A stretch of 64,000 nt of DNA, from NCBI RefSeq assembly GCF_016741815.1, contig NZ_JAERRJ010000004.1, forward strand, positions 1 through 64,000, given 5' to 3'. The notes under the pieces are model-generated. The model made no database searches. It had not been told where the DNA came from and saw only the letters and a program-made list of their open reading frames with translations. Positions 50,007 through 59,091 of this stretch are shown one piece after another. The position numbers and the translations under genes are program-made. Positions within the stretch are counted from its first letter, which is position 1. Each line of letters starts with the position of its first letter. Source of the stretch: Nocardia acididurans (GTDB lineage: Bacteria > Actinomycetota > Actinomycetes > Mycobacteriales > Mycobacteriaceae).

Positions 50007-50843
50007 ATGCGACTCAACCCCTTTGGCGGAACACGGCGCACACAGCAGGCGGATGCCGTGGTCACCGGCGCGGGCAGCGGCATCGGCCGCGCCTTCGCCC
50101 TCGAACTGGGCAGGCGCGGCGGGCGGGTGATCTGCTCCGATATCGACCCCGATCGCGCCCGGGAAACCGTCGAACTGGTGGCCGCCGCGGGCGGCAAGGC
50201 CTTCGACGCCGTCTGCGATGTCAGCCGCGTGAACGAGGTTGCGGCCCTGGCGGATACGGCCGAACAGTGGTTCGGCAAGACCGCCGACATCGTGGTCAAC
50301 AATGCCGGTATCGGCCGCGGCGGCATGGTGGTCGGCGACGCGCCCCTGGGCGAATGGCATCAGGTGCTCGACATCAACCTGTGGGGCGTCATCCACGGCT
50401 GCCATGTCTTCGCGCCGCGCATGCGCGCCGCCGGACGCGGAGCACTGGTGAACGTCGCCTCCGCGGCGGCCTTCGGCTCCGCACCGCGCATGGCCGCCTA
50501 CAACGTCAGCAAAGCGGGCGTCCTGGCCCTGTCGGAAACCCTCGCCGCCGAACTCGCAGGCACCGGCGTGGGCGTCACCGTCCTTTGCCCGACGGCGGTG
50601 AAAACCAACATCCTGGAAGGTGTTTCGATCGGCGACGAGGCCATGGAGCGCTGGGGCGACCGCCTGCTGCGCTGGACCGGCCGCCCACCCGCGTCGATCG
50701 CCCGCACCACCCTCGACGCCGTCGACCGCAACCAGCTCTACGTGGTGCCGCAGGTCGAAGCCAAATTGATCTGGCAGTCCAAGCGGCTGCTGCCCGAGCC
50801 CTACGCCCGCGCGACCGGACTGCTGGAGCGGCTCGTGCGCTGA
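50007..50843 (+). CDS. Short-chain dehydrogenase/reductase
   Basis: A 278-aa SDR: cofactor loop VVTGAGSGIGRAFALELG, NNAGIGRGG, an ASAAAFGSAPRMAAYNVSKAG segment with catalytic Ser, Tyr and Lys, and a basic C-terminus (KRLLPEPYARATGLLERLVR). It likely oxidises or reduces an alcohol or ketone made or used by the downstream oxygenases. An ATG at 50007 with a GGGAG site is the start. It is the first gene of the TetR-controlled operon, followed after 28 bp by the diiron protein. Confidence 0.9.
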   Translation: MRLNPFGGTRRTQQADAVVTGAGSGIGRAFALELGRRGGRVICSDIDPDRARETVELVAAAGGKAFDAVCDVSRVNEVAALADTAEQWFGKTADIVVNNAGIGRGGMVVGDAPLGEWHQVLDINLWGVIHGCHVFAPRMRAAGRGALVNVASAAAFGSAPRMAAYNVSKAGVLALSETLAAELAGTGVGVTVLCPTAVKTNILEGVSIGDEAMERWGDRLLRWTGRPPASIARTTLDAVDRNQLYVVPQVEAKLIWQSKRLLPEPYARATGLLERLVR

Positions 50844-50871
50844 TCCACCTGCCCCGCAAGGAGTTTGAACA

Positions 50872-51795
50872 ATGGCGTTCGCATATTCCGACATGCTCAC
50901 CGTGATCAAGGATCGCCAGTGGGCGCTGGCCGACCTTGACTGGGAAGCCCCCGGCGCCGAGCTGATCACCGACGCGCAGCGGCCGAAACTGGCCGCCTTC
51001 ATGGCCGATCTGGTGTGGATCGAACACGTCGGCGCGCGCGGGTTCGCGGCACTGAAGAACAAGGCCCCCGACGGCCCGCTCAAGGAGATCTACCGCTACT
51101 TCCACGCCGAGGAACAGAAGCACGCCAATGCCGAACTGGCGCTCATGCGGCGCTGGGGCATGCTCGACGGCGACGGTATGCCGGTGCCCAACAAGAACAT
51201 CCGGCTCGTCATCGAATGGCTGGACCGCAATGCCGACGACCTCTCCCTGCCGGTGCTGGGCACGGTCATCCCCTCGCTGGAATGCGCCCTCGACGGCGCA
51301 CTGGTGAAATTCCTGCTCGACGAAGTGCGGGATCCGCTGTGCCACGAGGTGTTCCGGCACATCAACAGCGACGAGTCCCGGCATCTCGCGGTGGGATTCC
51401 AGGTGCTCGAACAGCTCGGCGCGGGCCCGGCCCGCCGAATCGCCATCGAGACAGCGGGTTTCGCACTGCGCCCCAGCCTGTTGCTGGGGGCACTGCTGTA
51501 CACGCCGCTGCTGTCGCGCATGTCGGCCAACATCATGGCCATGGGGCTGGACGAGGAGAAGCTCTGGAACGCGGTGCGGCGCTACGAGAAAGCGGGCGAA
51601 CGCGCGCCCGAGATCAAACGGCTGCCGCTGTTCCACATCGTGCGCATGCACGGGCGGGCCACCATCAACCGGCTGCAACCGCTGCAGGCCGTCAACGACG
51701 CCCTCAGCCGGGCCATCGACCTGTTCCCGGTGCGGGTGCTGGGCCGGCCGCCGTCCTGGTCGAAGGAACTGACCCATGAGCCGGTGGCCCGGTGA
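50872..51795 (+). CDS. Ferritin-like diiron protein, putative oxygenase
   Basis: A 307-aa helical protein with the complete four-helix diiron ligand set: E51 in VWIEHVG, E81-x-x-H84 in AEEQKHAN, E137 in IPSLECALD and E168-x-x-H171 in SDESRHLAVG. This matches carboxylate-bridged diiron enzymes such as N-oxygenases or desaturase-like proteins, or a metal-dependent hydroxylase. I could not match a named family. A 'CAAGGAG' site precedes the ATG. Its stop overlaps the next gene (GTGA), so the products are made together. Confidence 0.8.
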   Translation: MAFAYSDMLTVIKDRQWALADLDWEAPGAELITDAQRPKLAAFMADLVWIEHVGARGFAALKNKAPDGPLKEIYRYFHAEEQKHANAELALMRRWGMLDGDGMPVPNKNIRLVIEWLDRNADDLSLPVLGTVIPSLECALDGALVKFLLDEVRDPLCHEVFRHINSDESRHLAVGFQVLEQLGAGPARRIAIETAGFALRPSLLLGALLYTPLLSRMSANIMAMGLDEEKLWNAVRRYEKAGERAPEIKRLPLFHIVRMHGRATINRLQPLQAVNDALSRAIDLFPVRVLGRPPSWSKELTHEPVAR

Positions 51796-52418
51796 GCGCC
51801 CCGATTCGCCGGGGCGGCACCGGCAGAACACGTGACGAGTTCCGGGGACCGCAGCTCCACTGCACGCGCTGGCGTAACCAGTTTCTGCTCGGCCAACTGG
51901 ACGCGGCGGTGATCGGCGACGGGGCCGCGGTGGCGCGGATACTGCCCGCGGTGGCCGCGCGCGCCCGCAAAGTGACCGTCTTCCAACAGGATCCGATCTG
52001 GGTGCTGCCGGTGCCGCCGATCCCGGGCACCCGGCACCTGTTGGAAATGCTGCCGGACGATCTGCTCGGCCCACTGCCCATCACCACTGCCCGGCCCCTG
52101 CCCGGCGATCCGAAACCCCCGGCCACTGCACGCCCGCCTGGCATCGCGGCCCTGCACCGGGTCGGCGGCGCGGTACTGCGGCGCGCGGCCGCCGTGAATC
52201 TGCGCCTGCAGGTGCGGGATTCGTGGCAGCGCCGGCAACTCACCCCCGATACCGCCGCGGACCTGCGGCTGCACAACCACTACTACGAGGCCCTGCAACG
52301 CCCGAACTGCCGCCTGGTGACCTGGCCGATCGCACGCCTCGCGCCGCTCGGCATCCGAACCGTGGACGGTATCGAGCATCGGGTGGACTGCATCATCTAC
52401 GCGGAGGATTCGCAATGA
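51792..52418 (+). CDS. Half-size BVMO-like protein (NADP-binding half only)
   Basis: A 208-aa protein resembling the central part of the BVMO encoded by the next gene: DAAVIGDGAAVARILPAVAA aligns with GKRVGIIGTGASAVQVIPEI, and KVTVFQQDPIWVLPVPP aligns with LVVFQRTPIWCLPRP. A QVRDSWQRRQLTPD segment matches QVRDPAVRAKLTPD, and DCIIYAEDSQ matches DVLIMATGFK. The FAD-binding N-terminal half, including its GxGxxG, is missing, and the NADP loop reads IGDGAA rather than GxGxxG. It starts with GTG overlapping the diiron gene by 4 nt and ends overlapping the full BVMO gene by 4 nt. Confidence 0.75.
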   Translation: MSAPIRRGGTGRTRDEFRGPQLHCTRWRNQFLLGQLDAAVIGDGAAVARILPAVAARARKVTVFQQDPIWVLPVPPIPGTRHLLEMLPDDLLGPLPITTARPLPGDPKPPATARPPGIAALHRVGGAVLRRAAAVNLRLQVRDSWQRRQLTPDTAADLRLHNHYYEALQRPNCRLVTWPIARLAPLGIRTVDGIEHRVDCIIYAEDSQ

Positions 52419-53947
52419 CCAGCAGCACCGTCGTCGATCACGAGATCGTCATCGTGGGGGCCGGATTCTCCGGCATCGGGTTCGCCATCGCGCTGCGCAA
52501 GGCCGGATTCGACGACTTCGTGATGATCGACGAGGCCGACGGCGTGGGCGGGACCTGGCACTGGAACACCTATCCCGGTATCGCCGTGGATATTCCGTCG
52601 TTCAGCTACCAGTATTCGTTCGAGAAACAGCGCACCTGGTCCCGGGTGTACGCGCCCGGACGCGAACTGAAGGCGTATGCCGAACGCTGTGTGCAGAAGT
52701 ACGGGCTTCGGCCGCGAATCAGGTTCGGCACCACCATCGCCCGCGCCGAATTCGACGACGAACTGCATCTGTGGCGGTTGACCACGAGCACCGGCGACGT
52801 GATCACCGCACGCTACGTGGTCGGCGCGACCGGCGTGCTCACCCGGCCCAAACTGCCGGAAATCCCAGGGGCGGAACGGTTCAGGGGCACGATCGTGCAC
52901 ACCGCCCGCTGGGATCACGATCTCGAGCTGCGCGGCAAGCGGGTCGGCATCATCGGGACAGGCGCGTCCGCGGTGCAGGTGATCCCGGAGATCGCGCCGG
53001 ACGTGGCCTCGCTCGTGGTGTTCCAGCGCACGCCGATCTGGTGCCTGCCGCGCCCGGATGCCCCACTGCCGCAGGCTGTTCGGACGCTCATGCGACTGCC
53101 CGGCGGACAGCTGCTGACCCGGATGCTCAGTCAGGCCTTCGTGGAGATCACCTTCCCGCTGGCCGCGCACTACTACAACGTGCTGCCCATGGTGAAACTC
53201 GGCGAACGCTCCGGGCTGGCCCACCTGCGGCAGCAGGTGCGGGATCCGGCGGTGCGGGCCAAGCTCACCCCGGACTACGCCCTCGGCTGCAAGCGGCCGT
53301 CCTTCTCCAACGACTACCTGAAGACCTTCAACCGGGAGAACGTGCTGCTGGAAACCGATCCCATCCAGGAGATCACGGCCACCGGCCTGCGCACCGCGGG
53401 CGCGCACCACCAGGTCGACGTGCTCATCATGGCCACCGGATTCAAGGTCATGGAGTCGGGCAATATGCCGACCTTCGACCTGTACGGCAGCGGCGGCACC
53501 AGCCTCGAGGACTGGTGGGACACCCACCGGCTGCAGGCCTACGAGGGCGTGAGCGTGCCCGGATTCCCGAACTTCTTCACCATCATCGGGCCGTACGGCT
53601 ACAACGGGGCCTCGTACTTCACGCTCATCGAAATGCAGACCACGCACATCCTGCGGCTGCTGCGCCGGGCCCGCAGGCACGACTCGACGCGGGTCGAGGT
53701 CACCCACGAGGCCAATGACCGCTACTTCCAGGAGATGCTGAACCGGCGCGGCACCCAGGTGTTCTGGCAGGACAGCTGCGCGCTCGCCAACAGCTACTAC
53801 TTCGACAAGAACGGGGACGTGCCGCTCAAACCCATGAGCACCGCCGAAGCCGCTTGGCGGGCAGCGCATTTCGATATGAAGGACTATCGGTTCGAGAAGG
53901 TCGGATCACCCGTTCAGCGCGGCGTAGAGAGCGCGCAGCTCACGTAG
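52415..53947 (+). CDS. Flavin-containing Baeyer-Villiger-type monooxygenase
   Basis: A 510-aa FAD/NADPH oxygenase. The FAD loop is IVIVGAGFSGIGFAIAL, the adjoining GTWHWNTYPGIAVD is typical, the BVMO fingerprint reads FRGTIVHTARWDHDL, and the NADP loop is VGIIGTGASAVQVIP. The length and order fit class I BVMOs, which turn ketones to esters, or related FMOs. The substrate is unknown. It starts with ATG overlapping the half-BVMO stop, with GGAGGA upstream. Its last 42 bp overlap the convergent SWIM gene. Confidence 0.92.
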   Translation: MTSSTVVDHEIVIVGAGFSGIGFAIALRKAGFDDFVMIDEADGVGGTWHWNTYPGIAVDIPSFSYQYSFEKQRTWSRVYAPGRELKAYAERCVQKYGLRPRIRFGTTIARAEFDDELHLWRLTTSTGDVITARYVVGATGVLTRPKLPEIPGAERFRGTIVHTARWDHDLELRGKRVGIIGTGASAVQVIPEIAPDVASLVVFQRTPIWCLPRPDAPLPQAVRTLMRLPGGQLLTRMLSQAFVEITFPLAAHYYNVLPMVKLGERSGLAHLRQQVRDPAVRAKLTPDYALGCKRPSFSNDYLKTFNRENVLLETDPIQEITATGLRTAGAHHQVDVLIMATGFKVMESGNMPTFDLYGSGGTSLEDWWDTHRLQAYEGVSVPGFPNFFTIIGPYGYNGASYFTLIEMQTTHILRLLRRARRHDSTRVEVTHEANDRYFQEMLNRRGTQVFWQDSCALANSYYFDKNGDVPLKPMSTAEAAWRAAHFDMKDYRFEKVGSPVQRGVESAQLT

Positions 53948-54691
53948 GCCGAGTTCGGCCGTGCGCTCGTCCTCGGCGGTCATGCGCAGCGCCTGGCGCA
54001 GCAGCACGGCCTCGAGATCCTCGGGCGCGGGCCGGAATTCGGGCGCGGGCAGGGCCGGTAGCTCGATCTGCTGCCCGTAGAGGTCATCGGATTCCGCGGC
54101 GGCGCTCTCGCTCTGCACACTGCCGATCAGGGCATCCAGCTGCACGCCACGCAGGGTGAGCAGATCGCCGGGGCGCTCGTCGAACCGTTCGGCGAGCACG
54201 TAGCAGACCGCCGCCACATGCTTGCACGGCCAGCCGGAATCCGGACAGCTGCAGGAGAAGTCGAGCTCCGACGCGGTGGTGGGCAGCAGCAGCGGGCCGA
54301 GCTCCTGCGGCAGCGCGCCGGAGGCCATCCGGCCGAGCATGCCGGGGGTGGCGCGCACCAGCTGCACGAGCTCGTCGAGGCGGTCGTCACGCAGCTGCCG
54401 CATGGTCAGCACCGCGATGAACGGGCGCGGCTGACTGCCCTGCACCTCGGCGTGCACGACGCCGGGCTCCAGGCTGTAACTGACCACCTGGCCCGCGCGC
54501 GCATAGGTGCGTCCCCGGGTCAGGCGGCCCGCGTCGGCCACCTGCTCGATGGCCTCCAGAAACGAACGGCCCCACCAGGTCCGGGCGAAGGCGGCGCCCC
54601 GCTGGCTGCGAGCCCGCACCCCGCCCCGCACGGGGCGGCGCGGACCGAACTCGCTGAAGTCGACGTAGTCGCGCTCGTTCACCACCGGCAC
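53906..54691 (-). CDS. SWIM zinc-finger protein
   Basis: A 261-aa protein whose SWIM motif is DFSCSCPDSGWPCKHVAAVCY (cysteines and histidine of CxC-xn-CxH), at about residues 140-160. The N-terminus has WWGRSFLEAIEQV and RGRTYARAGQVVS, seen in SWIM proteins paired with SNF2 helicases. SWIM domains bind DNA or protein. It follows the SNF2 gene after 28 bp on the same strand, so the two probably work together on chromosomal DNA. The role is not established. Its 3' end overlaps the BVMO gene by 42 bp. Confidence 0.85.
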   Translation of the reverse strand: MPVVNERDYVDFSEFGPRRPVRGGVRARSQRGAAFARTWWGRSFLEAIEQVADAGRLTRGRTYARAGQVVSYSLEPGVVHAEVQGSQPRPFIAVLTMRQLRDDRLDELVQLVRATPGMLGRMASGALPQELGPLLLPTTASELDFSCSCPDSGWPCKHVAAVCYVLAERFDERPGDLLTLRGVQLDALIGSVQSESAAAESDDLYGQQIELPALPAPEFRPAPEDLEAVLLRQALRMTAEDERTAELGLRELRALYAALNG

Positions 54692-54719
54692 TCACCCGCC
54701 CCGGCATCGCATCGCATGG

Positions 54720-57590
54720 TCATTCGCCGACCGCCTCCGAGCCGAGCGCGAACAGGGCGCGCAGTTCCTCGTTGCTCAGCTCGGTGATCCACTTCTCGCC
54801 GACGCCGACGGTGAGATCCGCGAGCTGACTCTTACCCTTCAGCATGTCGTCCACCCGCTCCTCGATGGTGTCGACGCAGACCAGTTTGCGCACCTGCACA
54901 TCCCGGCGCTGGCCGATGCGGAAGGCGCGGTCGGTGGCCTGGTTCTCGACCGCCGGATTCCACCAGCGGTCCAGGTGCACAACGTGATTGGCGGCCGTGA
55001 GGTTCAATCCGGTGCCACCGGCCTTGAGCGACAACAGCATCAGGGGCGGGCCGTCCTCGCCTTGGAAGGCGGTGACCATATCGTCGCGGCGCTGCTTGCT
55101 GACGCCGCCGTGCAGGAACGGGGTCCGGACGCCGAAGCGCTCGGTCAGGAACGGGGCCAGCAGTTCGCCGAACTCGCGGAACTGGGTGAACAGCAGGGCA
55201 CGCTCGCCATCGGCGATCACGGATTCCAGAATGTCCTCGACCAGTGCGAGTTTCCCCGACCGATGCTGCCCGCGCCGCAGCAGCGCCGACCCGTCGTTCA
55301 GGTAGTGGGCGGGATGGTTGCACACCTGCTTGAGCCGGGTCAGCGCCGCCAGCACCGCGCCCTTGCGTCCCATGCCGTCGGCGTTCTTCAATTTGTCGGT
55401 CATATCGTCGAGAACGGCCTGATACAGCGCGGCCTGCTCCACGGTGAGGTTGGCGCGCACCGTCATCTCGATCTTCTCCGGGAGATCGGAGATGACGGCC
55501 GGATCGGTCTTCACCCGGCGCAGCACGAACGGGGAGGTGATCGCGCGCAGGCGGGTGACGGCGTTCTCGTCGTGCTCGCGTTCGATGGGCACCGCGAAGC
55601 GGGCGTGGAACTCCGACGCCTTGCCCAGCAGTTTCGGATTGGCGAAATCCAGGATGGAGCGCAGCTCCTCCAGGCGGTTCTCCACCGGGGTTCCGGTGAG
55701 CGCCAGGCGATGTCGCGCCTGCACCAGGCGGGCGGCGCGGGCCTGACGGGTGCCCGCGTTCTTGATGTGCTGGGCCTCGTCGAGCACCACCCGCTGCCAC
55801 GGCTGGCGCTTCAGCTCCTCCACATCCCGGGCCAGCAGCGCGTAGGTGGTGACCACCAGATCCGACTCAGCCACGGCCGCATCGAATTCCGCGCCGCTGC
55901 GCCGCCCCGGACCGTGATGCACGAGCACGCGCAGATCCGGCGCGAAACGTTCGGTCTCCCGCTGCCAGTTGCCGACGACGGACATCGGGCACACGAGCAG
56001 CGTCGGACCGACACCGGCCGTCGTCGAAGCAGGGGCCGCGCCTTCACCATATGCGGTGCATGCACCAAGATCCGTTCCACCGGTTGCTGTTTCGCGCTCG
56101 TGCACGAGCAGGGCCAGCACCTGGACGGTCTTGCCCAAGCCCATGTCGTCGGCCAGGATCGCGCCGCAACCGAGGCGGCTCATGGTGGCCAGCCAGCTCA
56201 GCCCGCGCTGCTGATAGGGCCGCAGCTCGGCCTTCAGCCCGACCGGCGTCGGCACCGGCTCGACCGTGCGCTCACCCTCGAAAAGCTCTGCGGCCCAACC
56301 GGTCGCGCGGACCTCGTCGAGCGGCACCCCGATCACCGGATGCGCGGCCAGTTCCGCGAACAAACCGCCGATGGTCGTCTCGGTACTGTCCGTCCGCCCC
56401 GCCACATAGTCGGCCGCCGCCGCCAGCATCCGGTGATCGGCCTGCACCCATTCCCCGCGCAGCTGCACCAGATCCGATTTCGACTGCACCAGACGCGCCA
56501 TCTCCGCGGGCGTGAGCACGATATCCCCGAGCGCCAGCTCCCACCGGAACGACACCAGACCCTTGAGCCCCACCGCGGTCTCGGTGGCCGCCGGGCTCTG
56601 CACCTGCAGCTTCATCGTCGGCGCTGCCACCCGCCACGCGCGCGGCAGCATCAGCTTCACCCCCACCGACTGCAATGCCTGCGCACCGTGCGCCACCAGA
56701 TCCATCACCACCTCGGTGGGCAGGAAGACGTCCATGCTGCGTGCGTCACCGGGCAGATCCCGCAGTCGCGGATAGGCGTCCGTGGCCGCGATCAACTTCT
56801 CCCCCGCGATCCGCACCAGATTCGGATCCCCGGGTAGCAGCACCGGCTGCGGTGCCTCCCCGTCGACCCGCACGCACACCTCCAGCCGCCACAGCGCCGA
56901 CTCCCCCAGCTCCTCCGCCTCCGGCTCCAGTAACCGCAGCACCAGCTCCGGCTCGTCGGTGGTGATACTGGTCCGCCAGTCCTCGAGGACCGTCGCCACC
57001 CGATGCGACCCTGTCTCCAGCGGCTGGTCACCGGTGAGCGCGCGCAGCAGCGGATGGGTGACGCCGTCCGGCATCGAGTATGAAAGGCGAAGCCGCGCAA
57101 TAGGATCCGCCAACTCCGCGGTCAGATCCTCGAGGATTTCAGCGGGCCGACCGGCCACCCGCAGCGCCGCGGGCATGGCCACCGCGAGCTCCGCCAGCCA
57201 CGCGCGCTGCTTCTGCCCGCCCAGCAACCGCCAGCGCACCCACCACTCGCCGTCGTCACGCCGCATCTCGGGGACCATCCGCCCCGCCCGCACCCAGCGA
57301 TCCATACCGCGCACCACATGACCCAGGTACCGCAGCTCCCCCGCCACCGACTGCCTCGGCAACTCCTGCAGCAGTACCCCCGCCGCGGTCTCCGGCGCGA
57401 GCGCGTGCGCCCGCACCCGCACCTTCTCCGCCCCGTACTGCCCCGGCACCAGCACCTCGGCCTTGTGCCGGAAGCGCGCGGCCCGCACGATCGACCCCAG
57501 CGGATCCGGCAGGGCGGCGGCGGTCACGTCATCGGCCGGGTCGTGCCACAGCAGCAACCCAGCACCCGGCGACCACAGCCCATGCAGCAT
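54720..57590 (-). CDS. SNF2-family DNA-dependent ATPase/helicase
   Basis: A 956-aa protein. An N-terminal half of about 430 aa is of the SNF2-associated DUF3670 type. The SNF2 ATPase follows, with motif I ILADDMGLGKTVQVLAL, the DEAQH box in RVVLDEAQHIKNA and LTGTPVENRLEEL. The helicase C-terminal domain has ALLFTQFREFGELL, LKAGGTGLNLTAANHV and the DRAFRIGQRRDV arginine finger. The open frame extends to 57701, but the ATG at 57590 (MLHGLWSPGAG) fits homologues. A glycine/alanine-rich insertion (ATGGTDLGACTAYGEGAAP) sits between motif I and motif Ia. It heads the SNF2-SWIM pair. Confidence 0.95.
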   Translation of the reverse strand: MLHGLWSPGAGLLLWHDPADDVTAAALPDPLGSIVRAARFRHKAEVLVPGQYGAEKVRVRAHALAPETAAGVLLQELPRQSVAGELRYLGHVVRGMDRWVRAGRMVPEMRRDDGEWWVRWRLLGGQKQRAWLAELAVAMPAALRVAGRPAEILEDLTAELADPIARLRLSYSMPDGVTHPLLRALTGDQPLETGSHRVATVLEDWRTSITTDEPELVLRLLEPEAEELGESALWRLEVCVRVDGEAPQPVLLPGDPNLVRIAGEKLIAATDAYPRLRDLPGDARSMDVFLPTEVVMDLVAHGAQALQSVGVKLMLPRAWRVAAPTMKLQVQSPAATETAVGLKGLVSFRWELALGDIVLTPAEMARLVQSKSDLVQLRGEWVQADHRMLAAAADYVAGRTDSTETTIGGLFAELAAHPVIGVPLDEVRATGWAAELFEGERTVEPVPTPVGLKAELRPYQQRGLSWLATMSRLGCGAILADDMGLGKTVQVLALLVHERETATGGTDLGACTAYGEGAAPASTTAGVGPTLLVCPMSVVGNWQRETERFAPDLRVLVHHGPGRRSGAEFDAAVAESDLVVTTYALLARDVEELKRQPWQRVVLDEAQHIKNAGTRQARAARLVQARHRLALTGTPVENRLEELRSILDFANPKLLGKASEFHARFAVPIEREHDENAVTRLRAITSPFVLRRVKTDPAVISDLPEKIEMTVRANLTVEQAALYQAVLDDMTDKLKNADGMGRKGAVLAALTRLKQVCNHPAHYLNDGSALLRRGQHRSGKLALVEDILESVIADGERALLFTQFREFGELLAPFLTERFGVRTPFLHGGVSKQRRDDMVTAFQGEDGPPLMLLSLKAGGTGLNLTAANHVVHLDRWWNPAVENQATDRAFRIGQRRDVQVRKLVCVDTIEERVDDMLKGKSQLADLTVGVGEKWITELSNEELRALFALGSEAVGE

Positions 57591-57868
57591 CCGCCCATCA
57601 AAGCAGCCGCGACCGACAACCCGGTGACGGCCCACGCGGTCGGTTCCGCGGGCCCGTGCGGCGAACGCGGCCGTAATCTGGCAAATCACCTCCCCTACCA
57701 AGTCTTTATTTCTGGCCGATTACGGCACATACTGGAATAACCGCAGGTCACCGCATACGGCGGGGTCGGCTGCGCCCGAAGGGCCTGCCGAGGCGGGGCG
57801 CACCCTGACAATCCACCGCGACTCAATCCGGAGCCGTGGCACTTTCGATACCGAGGGAGGCCGTGAAG

Positions 57869-58231
57869 ATGACGATTCTGCTCCAAGTGCTAGAGCAGTC
57901 CTTCACGCCGACAACGCCGTGGGAGCGACGAAAGTTCACCTTCGTCGACACGACCAAAATCGTGGGGATGCGCCTGGACGGGCAGTCCGGAGTATGGCTG
58001 GACCTGTCGAGGCCGGGGGAATCCCAGCGCCTGGCACGCACCGCCGATCCACGCGATGCGATCAACTTCCTGCTCAATACGTTCGCCAAGATCGCCGAAT
58101 GCGAGGAACGCGGCGGCTCCTGGCTGATCGGCCATGACGGCTGCCGCATCGAATCCATTGCGGCGACACGATTCCCACCGCAACTATCGGAGACCGCGGC
58201 GGACGATCTGCTCGCACACGCCTGGCTGTAG
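57869..58231 (+). CDS. Hypothetical protein, 120 aa
   Basis: The ATG at 57869 has a GAGGGAGG site 8 bp upstream; GTG starts at 57863 and 57836 are alternatives. The soluble protein has no signal or membrane segment and reads MTILLQVLEQSFTP at its start, with TKIVGMRLDGQSGVWLDLSR and IESIAATRFPPQLSETAADD further on. I recognise no family. It is divergent from the SNF2 gene and followed by the HNH lipoprotein gene after 113 bp. Confidence 0.6.
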   Translation: MTILLQVLEQSFTPTTPWERRKFTFVDTTKIVGMRLDGQSGVWLDLSRPGESQRLARTADPRDAINFLLNTFAKIAECEERGGSWLIGHDGCRIESIAATRFPPQLSETAADDLLAHAWL

Positions 58232-58344
58232 CGCAGCCGGCCGCGTACCTCCCGCGCATATTCGCCGACACCGCGACGGCGCGCCGGGGGTGCGAGATCT
58301 CCGTCTTCACGCAATCCGCAGGTGCGCTCGGGTAGACGTGAAAT

Positions 58345-59052
58345 GTGCGGAACATAGTGCACCACACGGCACTGGCGCTGGGGGCAGTGCTCGTCCTCCT
58401 CATCTCAGGGTGCGAGGCATTGGGCGAGCACGCGGCCCCGGCGCCGGGCAGTCCGAGCCGGGCGCGGATCGAACAGCTCCTGGACTCGGTGCGCGTCGTC
58501 TCCGCCCGGCCCCATCCGGGCGGATACGAACGCGGCTGCAAAGCCGGGCAGGCCTGCGTCTTCGGCGCCTCGTGGACCGACGACTACGACGGTCCCGGCG
58601 GGCACGACGGCTGCGACACCCGCAACAATGTGCTGGCCAGACAGCTGACCGAAATCGGCTACCGGCAGGGCACCAGGAATTGCGTGGTGCTCACCGGCAC
58701 GCTCGACGACCCGTACACCGGCAGGCGGATCGCCTTCGACAAGGCCGCCGCCGGCGGCGTGCAGATCGACCATGTCTATCCGCTGGCCGCCGCGTGGGAT
58801 ATGGGCGCGTCCGGCTGGAGTCCGGAACAACGGGTGCGGTTCGCCAATGACGTCGACGTCAACCTACTGGCGACGGACGGGAAGACGAATCAGCACAAGA
58901 GCGATCAGACGCCCGGCGAATGGCTACCGCCCGCACGGGCCAACCACTGCTTCTATGCCGGGAAGTACCTGACGGTCGCGGCACAGTACGAGCTGCCCGT
59001 CACCACGGCTGATCGGGCGGCGCTGCAGCGGGTGGCCGCCACCTGCCCGTAG
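58345..59052 (+). CDS. Lipoprotein with HNH-type (DUF1524/GmrSD C-terminal-like) nuclease domain
   Basis: A 235-aa protein. A lipoprotein signal (LALGAVLVLLISGC, cysteine about 23) precedes a domain with the HNH-like core IDHVYPLAAAWDMGAS, then RVRFANDVDVNLLATDGKTNQHK and a C-terminal HCFYAGKYLTVAAQYELPVTTADRAAL. This is the DUF1524 pattern, also found in secreted actinobacterial nucleases. A cell-surface nuclease is predicted. The start is GTG and the ribosome site is weak. It precedes the minus-strand rhodanese. Confidence 0.85.
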   Translation: MRNIVHHTALALGAVLVLLISGCEALGEHAAPAPGSPSRARIEQLLDSVRVVSARPHPGGYERGCKAGQACVFGASWTDDYDGPGGHDGCDTRNNVLARQLTEIGYRQGTRNCVVLTGTLDDPYTGRRIAFDKAAAGGVQIDHVYPLAAAWDMGASGWSPEQRVRFANDVDVNLLATDGKTNQHKSDQTPGEWLPPARANHCFYAGKYLTVAAQYELPVTTADRAALQRVAATCP

Positions 59053-59091
59053 CGCCGCGCCCGCGCACGGTGACCGGCATCCGCACCGCCG

